From Flavobacteriales bacterium (lineage in GTDB: Bacteria; Bacteroidota; Bacteroidia; Flavobacteriales_D; Cryomorphaceae), in NCBI GenBank assembly GCA_020200995.1, contig JAIVHQ010000277.1, positions 1-7,966 on the forward strand: a stretch of 7,966 bases of DNA, in the 5' to 3' direction. Shown one piece after another: positions 1 to 5,832 of this stretch. The notes under the pieces were generated by a model, which was not told the DNA's origin, ran no database searches, and saw only the letters and a program-made list of their open reading frames with translations. The translations under genes and the position numbers were made by a program. Numbering within the stretch: the first letter of the stretch is position 1; every line of letters begins with the position of its first letter.

Positions 1-1
1 C

Positions 2-1294
2 AGCCACGCCGCCGATGTGACATTCAAATTGAACATGGCGGGATTCGAAGGTTTTGGAACGCCTGAGGTCAACGGCACATTCAACGGATGGTGTGGAAAC
101 TGCAACGCCATGAGCGACCCCGACGGCGATGGAGTTTGGGAAACTACCGTTGACATACCCACAGGTACAATCGAATACATATTCTCCTTTGACAATTGGT
201 CGGGTCAGGAAGAGCTGAGCTACGAAACCGATTGTGTTGCCGGCCCAAACCGCATCCTCAATGTGACAGGAGATGTGGAACTGGATCCCGTGTGTTGGAG
301 CCTTTGCTCAAACTGCCTGGTGCCCGACGAGGAGATTTGGGCACTCGATTGGTCTGACGAATTTGAGGGCAACTCCCTTGACATGGACACCTGGAGCCAC
401 GAGTTCGGCAGCCACGGTTGGGGCAACAACGAACTTCAAATGTACACCTCGAGTCCTGAAAATACCGAAGTGAGCGACGGGACTTTAAAAATCACCGCAA
501 GGCAGGAAAATGTCGGCGGAGCAAGCTACAGCTCTTCACGAATTCGGACCATTAATAAAATGGAGTTCCTCTACGGGAAAGTGGAAGCCCGGATAAAGGT
601 ACCGATAGGTCAAGGCATTTGGCCTGCATTTTGGATGCTCGGCGCAAACTTTGAAGAAGATGGGTGGCCGTTTTGCGGCGAAATCGACGTGATGGAACAC
701 GTGAACAACGAACCGATGACCAACTCAGCCATCCACTGGTTTGACGGTGAGGGTCATACATACGACACAAAAACGGCACCTTTTGACGGAAGTCAATGGC
801 ATGTTTACGGCGCCGATTGGAATGAAGACGGGGTAACTTTTATCCTCGATGATCAACCCTATTTTCACTTTCCCTTCGAAGATGAAAACAACACCGCACC
901 GATATTTACAAAACCCTTTTTCTTCTTGCTCAATATAGCTGTGGGTGGAAACTGGCCGGGCAGCCCTGACGGCACCACCCAATTTCCCGCTGTGATGGAA
1001 GTGGATTACGTGCGCATCTTCCAAAAAAGCGGGCTGAATACTGAACGTTCCGATCAGTCCCATGTCAGGATTTTTCCTGTGCCAACGGTCGATGAAGTTA
1101 ATGTTGATTTCGGGACATCGAATCCTGAGAGAGAAATAAAGGTCTTCAATTCATCGGGGCAAATGATCGATGCCCGCAGGGCAGCCGACGACCGCATCAG
1201 ACTCGATCTTTCGGGACAAGCCCCCGGCGTGTACATAATTCACATTATGACAAGTGACAACGACAGCCGAAGTTTTAAGATCGTAAAGCAATAA
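2..1294 (+). CDS. GH16 endo-beta-glucanase (laminarinase-like) with N-terminal CBM-like module and T9SS sorting domain, 5' partial
   Basis: The frame is open from the left edge (first codon at base 2), so start and signal peptide lie outside; 430 residues are visible. Residues about 4-103 form a beta-sandwich, starch-binding-like module with VNGTFNGWCGNCN and a DPDGDG turn that resembles a calcium loop. Residues about 112-345 are a GH16 jelly roll: WSDEFEG, GWGNNELQMYT, YGKVEARIKVPIGQGIWPAFWML, then the active-site signature GEIDVMEH with E227 (expected nucleophile), D229 and E232 (expected acid/base), ending in NIAVGGNWPG and MEVDYVRIFQ. Residues about 350-430 match a type A T9SS sorting domain (RIFPVPT...GVYIIHI...FKIVKQ), so the enzyme is expected to be exported through the Por system to the surface or medium. 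Family knowledge suggests beta-1,3- or mixed-linkage glucan as substrate; GH16 also contains agarases and carrageenases, but the overall pattern is laminarinase-like. All catalytic residues are intact, unlike the second GH16 gene at 5034. Confidence 0.93.
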   Translation, partial: SHAADVTFKLNMAGFEGFGTPEVNGTFNGWCGNCNAMSDPDGDGVWETTVDIPTGTIEYIFSFDNWSGQEELSYETDCVAGPNRILNVTGDVELDPVCWSLCSNCLVPDEEIWALDWSDEFEGNSLDMDTWSHEFGSHGWGNNELQMYTSSPENTEVSDGTLKITARQENVGGASYSSSRIRTINKMEFLYGKVEARIKVPIGQGIWPAFWMLGANFEEDGWPFCGEIDVMEHVNNEPMTNSAIHWFDGEGHTYDTKTAPFDGSQWHVYGADWNEDGVTFILDDQPYFHFPFEDENNTAPIFTKPFFFLLNIAVGGNWPGSPDGTTQFPAVMEVDYVRIFQKSGLNTERSDQSHVRIFPVPTVDEVNVDFGTSNPEREIKVFNSSGQMIDARRAADDRIRLDLSGQAPGVYIIHIMTSDNDSRSFKIVKQ

Positions 1295-1302
1295 CCTGCA
1301 TC

Positions 1303-1322
1303 TGTTCGAACATTTTTCTTTT
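1303..1322 (+). terminator. weak terminator candidate after the first GH16 gene
   Basis: Eight bases after the TAA stop lies the perfect 10-bp palindrome TGTTCGAACA (1303-1312), followed directly by TTTTTCTTTT. The T-run is the convincing part. The stem is short (3 bp if a TCGA loop forms), so this is only a weak intrinsic terminator candidate. It fills most of the 26-bp gap between two convergent genes and would act on the rightward transcript. Confidence 0.35.
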
Positions 1323-1767
1323 AGAACCGGGAGGAGTCCAGCTCCAGGCCTTTGGGGATTTTTACTTCTTCGGGAATAAAGGTGTTGAAATACAAAGCCA
1401 AGGTATCTTGTTCTCCCTTTGGAACCACCAAAATCTTATCGAGCATGGGTGTGGGATCTTTGGTTGTTGCGGGGTTGGTTGCCCGCCCTTCGTAGTTGGG
1501 ATTTTCTACTGAATACCGCGTGATCATTTCAAGGTGATTCCCGTTCTCGGACTTCAACGCCCCGATAAAGTCATACATGGTTCTCATGGTGGCGGGTTGA
1601 CTGCCATTGCGCATTTTGATTGGCTTCTCAGGAGTATATCCGTAGTCCTGATCATCAGTCCGAATGATGTCTTCGAAATATTTCGAAGATGAAACGGACG
1701 AAATCGCCGAACATCCGATTAACAATATTCCTACAAAAACTGTACTGAAAACTCTGTATAAATTCAT
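1321..1767 (-). CDS. small outer-membrane or periplasmic lipoprotein of unknown function
   Basis: The protein has 148 residues from the ATG at 1767. This start gives a compact lipoprotein signal (MNLYRVFSTVFVGILLIGC) with lipobox LIGC and the lipidated Cys at residue 19; an ATG at 1782 would add five residues and also works. The mature part is about 130 residues, polar, with YGYTPEKPIKM, FIGALKSENG, KILVVPKGEQDTLALYFN and a C-terminal KIPKGLELD. It resembles a family of small flavobacterial lipoproteins with a GY-x-P-x-x-PI-x-(V/M) start and an IPKG end. My recollection is that some members carry an enzyme name in databases (2-dehydro-3-deoxyphosphooctonate aldolase), but nothing here looks like a KDO8P synthase barrel, so I would not transfer that name. 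It follows the regulator on the same strand after about 100 bp and could be co-transcribed with it. Its link to glucan use is unproven. Confidence 0.8.
   Translation of the reverse strand: MNLYRVFSTVFVGILLIGCSAISSVSSSKYFEDIIRTDDQDYGYTPEKPIKMRNGSQPATMRTMYDFIGALKSENGNHLEMITRYSVENPNYEGRATNPATTKDPTPMLDKILVVPKGEQDTLALYFNTFIPEEVKIPKGLELDSSRF
1670..1689. repeat. perfect 20-bp palindrome inside the small lipoprotein gene
   Basis: The two 10-base half-sites TCTTCGAAAT and ATTTCGAAGA are exact reverse complements with no spacer. The site lies near the 5' end of the lipoprotein gene and codes for part of SSKYFEDI just after the lipobox. It may be a protein-binding site or simply a chance product of the Lys-Tyr-Phe-Glu codons. 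Confidence 0.6.
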
Positions 1768-1870
1768 TGTTCGCAAAAACATCAAATTATGAGCACGCTT
1801 CCAAATACTGCCACCATTGCGCCTCCCTTGCGCGCCTTATTTATCGCCGTTAAAAATCCGTAAGGTTAGA

Positions 1871-4774
1871 CTACACATCCATGATAAAAGCAACCAAATT
1901 AATATCGCTGTCAAGGTCGAGTTTTTTCCGAACGCGGTACCGGCTGATCTCAACGCCCCGCACCGAAATATTTAACAACGGTGCTATTTCTTTGGTAGTT
2001 AGATTCATTCGCAGGTAGGCACATAGCTTTTGATCTTTGGGGGTGAGCTCGGGAAATTTTTGTCTCAAACGTTTGAAAAAATTCTCGTGAACCTGATCAA
2101 AGTAGATTTCAAACTGCTCCCAATTGTTGTCTAACTGAATATCGCTTTCAATGGTGCGCGATATTTGATTTATCTTCCTCTTCATGTCTGCCGGAGCCTC
2201 TTCATTGAGTTTTTTGAGGTCTTCTTTGAGCTTTGTCAGGATCTCGGTTTTTTGGACCAGGTGCATCGTAGATGAAGCCAACTGGCTAGTTTTGTGGTTG
2301 ATGTCATTTTGCAATTTTTCATTTCTCAAAGCAATCACCTCACCTGCTGTCCTCTCCACCTCTTTTTTATACTCTGCTTCCTTTTGTTCGAGCTTTCGGG
2401 TCTGTTCTAGCCTGAAGGTCTCTGTTCTCTTTTTCTCCCTTTTCGAAACGAAACGAAAGAGAACAAACAAAGCAGCAAAACCCAGTAGGACATAAAAGAG
2501 CTTGGCATAAATCGTGGCATACCACGGAGGAAGTACGCGGAATGTATACGTTGCTTCCTTGCTTACTGCACCATACACATTTCGGGCGGCGACGGCAAAA
2601 GTATAGGTGCCGTGGGGCAAATTCGTATACTCTTTTGATGTTCGTGGTGCCCACTCAGACCAATCTTTATCGAATCCATCCAACTTAAACCTGTAGTGGA
2701 GGCGGTTATTTTCTTCAAAATAAGGAGCGGTAAAGTCAAATCGAAAATCATTGAGTTTATAGTGGTATTCGGCAGTGCCATCGGGTTGATCGGTATAACC
2801 GCCGATATAAAGTATTGAATTGCTATCGGTAATTGACCTCACTTGCCTGATGACCACTCCAAACGGAAAGCCGACATCCGTATCGGTAGACGGGTCGAAA
2901 TGTACGAAGCCGTCTTCGGTACCTATGAATACGTGCCGATCATCGTAGGCGTATACATGTTCAAAGCCGTCTACCAGCGTGGATTGAATTTGATTGAACC
3001 ACAATTTTTCAGGCCCTTCCAATCCCGTATCAAACCGCAACACTCCAAATTCATCGTCTAGGGAGAACCAGATATTACCCGTGTCGTCTTCAAGCAAGCG
3101 GTGAACATTCCTGTTGGCACCCAAAATCATTTGAAGGTCGCCGTGTTCTTCAAATTTATCCGCCAAACGGTTGTAACGGTAAATGCCATAAGGGGTGCTA
3201 AACACCAATTTTTTTCTGATTTTCCCAACATTGATGAAAAGTTCATCGGGCAGTCCGTTGTCTGCACCGTAGCTAACAATTTCACTGATTCCGGAAAGGT
3301 CATCGGCCAGCGTAATTTTATAAAGTCCCTTATACGCATGTGATACCCAGATATAGCCCTCTGCATCTTCTTCAAACACGCGCGCCGATTCATCAAATCC
3401 CTCAAGGGCCTTGTAAAATTTCCACACTCCCCCCTCATTTCGATAAAGCGTAAACCCCGTATAAGTGCCGCTCAGTGCATAACCCGGATGAGAGGAGAGC
3501 TCTAAAAATTTCCAGGTGCCGCGCTTTTCCGAAAGAGGTTTCACGGCTTCATTTTCCAACACGAAAGCACCTCGATGTCGAGAAACCAACACATCACCGG
3601 CGAGTTTATCTATGCTCCACACTTGTCCGCCTCCGTTTTTCACTTCAGAAAAATTAAAACGACGGTCGCTTTTTTCACCCCAGTCTGAACTGTATAGCCC
3701 CTGGTTGGTACCGAGATAGAGTTTATCGCCGTGCACCAATGATGCGTAACCTGTGCCTTTAATCCCTGACTCCACTCCTATAAAGGAAAAAGGTGCCGTG
3801 ACTTCAGCAAAGGCGATTCCGTTGTCGAGTCCCATCCAGATATTCCGCCGCGCATCTTGAAAAATACTGAGCACGGTATTGTTTTGCAATCCATTATCAC
3901 GATTAAGTCGAACTAAAATACTGCCCGAAGTGTCTGCAGTTACCAATCCGTTTTGTGCAGTACCGAGTGCAATCTGCCCGTTGCTTAGCAATGTTGCTCC
4001 GTAAGCCTGATATTTGGCTGCAAATGTCGCAAGCGCTGTTTTGCGCGCTGTAAATTCGCCGCCATTCATTATAAAATTTCCGCTCAACGCGGTCAAAACC
4101 AACACATCATTGCCGGAGAAAGGCAGCATAGCCACGATTCGGTCTGTCACGAATTCATTGCGGTTACTGACCAATTCTAAGTCGGTTCCTCTCACACGAA
4201 ACAACCCATCACTCTTGTCCTGAAAGTATAGAATGTCATTTACAAGAAAGAAATTCTCGAACCGACCTCCCGGCGGATTGATTGCCTCAGTGCCATTTTC
4301 ACCTTTCGCAAAAACCGCTTTTTCAGAACAGAACCATACTTTATTATTGTGGAGAAAAATCTTCCATACATCTTCAAAGTCTCGGTGTGCATCGGAGAGC
4401 CCGTCAGCAAGGGACTGATATCGGAATTCGCTGAGAGAATCCTGAGAAAAATATCCAAATTCATTCTGACCGCCGACGTAGAGTACATCATCCGGTCCGA
4501 ATTGAAGCGATCGCACGATGGTTCGATTGGGCAGAGGGAATAGCTGCCAACTCGAACCGTCAAATTCCAACAGTCCTTTATTGTTGCCAAAATAGATGAG
4601 CCCATTTCTCGATTGGGTGATCGCCCAGTTTTGAGTTCCCGCATTATACTCGGAACGTGCATAGTTTACAACGCCGGGAGCACCGGGATTTGACATCATG
4701 TGTACAGCAGCTGAGGCAGTACAACAATGGAATATCAATGAGGCATAATGTACAAATGACAAAATTCGAAACAT
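1871..4774 (-). CDS. membrane-bound sensor-regulator: beta-propeller, Y_Y_Y domain, TM helix, coiled coil, LuxR-type HTH
   Basis: The protein has 967 residues from the ATG at 4774. I chose this start because it gives a signal peptide (MFRILSFVHYASLIFHCC, then TASA-AV as likely cleavage site). The longer reading from 4852 adds 26 residues that do not look like a leader. Residues about 35-660 are repeated Reg_prop-like blades, for example SIFQDARRNIWMGLDNGI, FEEDAEGYIWVSHAYKGLY and LEDDTGNIWFSLDDEFGV, enough for two propellers. A triple-tyrosine (Y_Y_Y) domain follows at about 670-747 with LDGFDKDWSEW and LPHGTYTFAVAARN. A single hydrophobic helix (LFYVLLGFAALFVLF) covers about 755-773, then a charged coiled coil to about 865, and a LuxR-family HTH at about 908-952 (LTPKDQKLCAYLRMNLTTKEIA, SVRGVEISRYRVRKKL). 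There is no histidine kinase or receiver domain, so it should signal directly from periplasm to DNA. It is divergent from the glucanase operon at 5034 and is its probable regulator; the ligand is inferred to be a glucan fragment. Confidence 0.9.
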   Translation of the reverse strand: MFRILSFVHYASLIFHCCTASAAVHMMSNPGAPGVVNYARSEYNAGTQNWAITQSRNGLIYFGNNKGLLEFDGSSWQLFPLPNRTIVRSLQFGPDDVLYVGGQNEFGYFSQDSLSEFRYQSLADGLSDAHRDFEDVWKIFLHNNKVWFCSEKAVFAKGENGTEAINPPGGRFENFFLVNDILYFQDKSDGLFRVRGTDLELVSNRNEFVTDRIVAMLPFSGNDVLVLTALSGNFIMNGGEFTARKTALATFAAKYQAYGATLLSNGQIALGTAQNGLVTADTSGSILVRLNRDNGLQNNTVLSIFQDARRNIWMGLDNGIAFAEVTAPFSFIGVESGIKGTGYASLVHGDKLYLGTNQGLYSSDWGEKSDRRFNFSEVKNGGGQVWSIDKLAGDVLVSRHRGAFVLENEAVKPLSEKRGTWKFLELSSHPGYALSGTYTGFTLYRNEGGVWKFYKALEGFDESARVFEEDAEGYIWVSHAYKGLYKITLADDLSGISEIVSYGADNGLPDELFINVGKIRKKLVFSTPYGIYRYNRLADKFEEHGDLQMILGANRNVHRLLEDDTGNIWFSLDDEFGVLRFDTGLEGPEKLWFNQIQSTLVDGFEHVYAYDDRHVFIGTEDGFVHFDPSTDTDVGFPFGVVIRQVRSITDSNSILYIGGYTDQPDGTAEYHYKLNDFRFDFTAPYFEENNRLHYRFKLDGFDKDWSEWAPRTSKEYTNLPHGTYTFAVAARNVYGAVSKEATYTFRVLPPWYATIYAKLFYVLLGFAALFVLFRFVSKREKKRTETFRLEQTRKLEQKEAEYKKEVERTAGEVIALRNEKLQNDINHKTSQLASSTMHLVQKTEILTKLKEDLKKLNEEAPADMKRKINQISRTIESDIQLDNNWEQFEIYFDQVHENFFKRLRQKFPELTPKDQKLCAYLRMNLTTKEIAPLLNISVRGVEISRYRVRKKLDLDSDINLVAFIMDV

Positions 4775-4900
4775 AGATAAACATTTACAAAGAGACCAAG
4801 ATATTGATTTAAATGAAGTATTGTACAATTCAAGAAAACAAACTTTATTCATTACATTTACGAGAGTTACAATAGCTCAATAATCATTCGACATATCTTT

Positions 4901-4949
4901 GATGTAGTATTGATGTATCCCATTAATACAGCGAAGTAAAGAAGATGTA
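4901..4949. promoter_or_regulatory. candidate operator: GATGTA repeats and an imperfect palindrome
   Basis: GATGTA occurs at 4901-4906, 4912-4917 and 4944-4949, with spacings of 11 and 32 bases, close to one and three helical turns. Overlapping them, GTATTGATG (4907-4915) and CATTAATAC (4921-4929) form a 9-bp inverted repeat with one mismatch around TATCC. The site lies about 35-80 bp before the TAAATTTG boxes, a plausible position for an activator of the HTH type encoded next door. Binding is inferred from position and symmetry only. Confidence 0.35.
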
Positions 4950-4982
4950 GCAGTGAATAGTAGTAAAGGTGTAAACTGAACA

Positions 4983-5006
4983 TAAATTTGAAAATTCGTA
5001 AATTTG
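4983..5006 (+). promoter_or_regulatory. two TAAATTTG boxes, candidate -7 elements of the glucanase operon
   Basis: TAAATTTG occurs at 4983-4990 and again at 4999-5006. Both fit the Bacteroidota -7 consensus TAnnTTTG exactly. Transcription would begin about 7 bases after the box, leaving a short leader of roughly 20-36 bases before the ATG at 5034. No good -33 TTTG element sits at the usual distance upstream of either box, which fits a promoter that depends on an activator. The TTG inside the second box also opens the reading frame but is unlikely as the start. Confidence 0.5.
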
Positions 5007-5033
5007 GATTTACGGCTTGATAAAATGTGCGAT

Positions 5034-5808
5034 ATGAAAATCAAAGTGCTTTGCAGTCCTGTCTTGCTTCCGTTGATGGGAGCTACTGTATTAATGAGTT
5101 GCGATAAACCCGAAGATCAAGGTGGCTGCAGATTTCCCACTGACGAAGAATATAAGCTCGTCTGGGCGGACGAATTTGACGGCCCCGAGCTCGATACCAC
5201 CAAATGGAATTATGAATATGGTGATGGCTGTCAATACGGAAATGACCTGTGTGGATGGGGCAATGCAGAACTTCAATATTATACAGATCCGCTTGCTTTC
5301 TCATGAAAAAGGAGACTGGAAATACGGGCGCATGGATATTCGCGCCAAAATGCCTATCGGTCAAGGCCTCTGGCCCGCCATATGGATGCTCCCCTCCGAC
5401 ACGGTTTATGGCCAATGGCCCAGGAGCGGAGAAATTGACATTATGGAATATTTAGGTCACCAGCCAAAAGAAGTGCTGGGAACGATTCACTACGGCCAGG
5501 ATCGCTGGAGGTACAACAGCCAGTATTTAGAACTACCCGCCGACGCTCCTTCCTTTCACGACGAGTTTCACACGTTTACATGTTTCTGGACAGATGATTG
5601 CATCCTCTTTCAGGTCGACGGCATGGACATCGGTGTTCCCAATTCGCGCAGCACTACCCTGCCCACTACATGGCCTTTTGACCAATTTTTTCACATGATA
5701 TTAAATGTTGCCGTGGGAGGAAACCTGCCCGGCGACCCCGATCAGACCACGCAATTTCCACAAACCATGGAAGTGGACTACGTAAGAGTTTACCAAACCC
5801 AAAATTAA
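5034..5808 (+). pseudogene. lipoprotein GH16 laminarinase broken by internal deletion and frameshift
   Basis: The first frame, from the ATG at 5034, encodes a lipoprotein signal (MKIKVLCSPV... LMSC) and the start of a GH16 domain: LVWADEFDGPELDTTKWNY, CGWGNAELQYYTD. It stops at TGA 5304-5306. The domain resumes in the next frame from about 5290: RLLSHEKGDWKYGRMDIRAK, PIGQGLWPAIWML, the catalytic SGEIDIMEYLGH (Glu codons at 5431 and 5446) and the C-terminus NVAVGGNLPGDPDQTTQF, MEVDYVRVYQTQN, stop at 5806-5808. Between YYT and RLLSHEK only 4 bases remain where the intact paralog at 2-1294 has 30 residues, so about 86 bases are missing; this length is 2 modulo 3 and explains the shift. The repaired protein would have about 286 residues, normal for a laminarinase, with no T9SS domain. 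An ATG at 5334 could give a fragment, but without signal peptide or half of the jelly roll. An ATG at 5025 is a minor alternative start. A sequencing or assembly deletion cannot be excluded. Confidence 0.85.
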
Positions 5809-5832
5809 CACCCAACACCCTTTAAATTCAAA

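Larger units (their letters stand above)
4775..5033. promoter_or_regulatory. divergent regulatory region between sensor-regulator and glucanase operon
   Basis: This 259-bp, AT-rich stretch separates the leftward regulator from the rightward GH16 gene and must hold promoters for both. I see no gene in it apart from the possible N-terminal extension of the regulator up to 4852. It contains the perfect palindrome ATTGTACAAT (4820-4829, 46 bp before the regulator ATG), a direct repeat ACATTTAC (4781-4788 and 4854-4861), an imperfect palindrome at 4907-4929, three GATGTA copies and two TAAATTTG boxes. No leftward promoter box matches TAnnTTTG perfectly; the nearest is AAAGTTTG on the minus strand, with its TTTG at 4842-4839. 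Confidence 0.6.

Noticed and set aside
725..1063. Open frame of 112 codons on the minus strand inside the first GH16 gene
   Set aside because: It lies wholly opposite a well-conserved catalytic domain, and its translation has no recognisable motif or signal; a shadow frame.
1786..1870. Terminator between the regulator and lipoprotein genes
   Set aside because: The GC-rich stretch GCGCCTCCCTTGCGCGCC looks like a direct rather than an inverted repeat (TTGCGCC / TTGCGCGCC); no proper stem plus T-run is present, so read-through remains possible.
5122..5289. Possible independent gene starting at ATG 5122 and running to 5808
   Set aside because: Before about 5290 this frame overlaps the conserved GH16 start in the other frame and encodes nothing recognisable; only the part after the junction is real GH16 sequence.
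5274..5310. Programmed ribosomal frameshift in the second GH16 gene
   Set aside because: No slippery heptamer or downstream pseudoknot is apparent, and about 28 residues of conserved domain are missing from the DNA, so shifting frame would not restore the fold.
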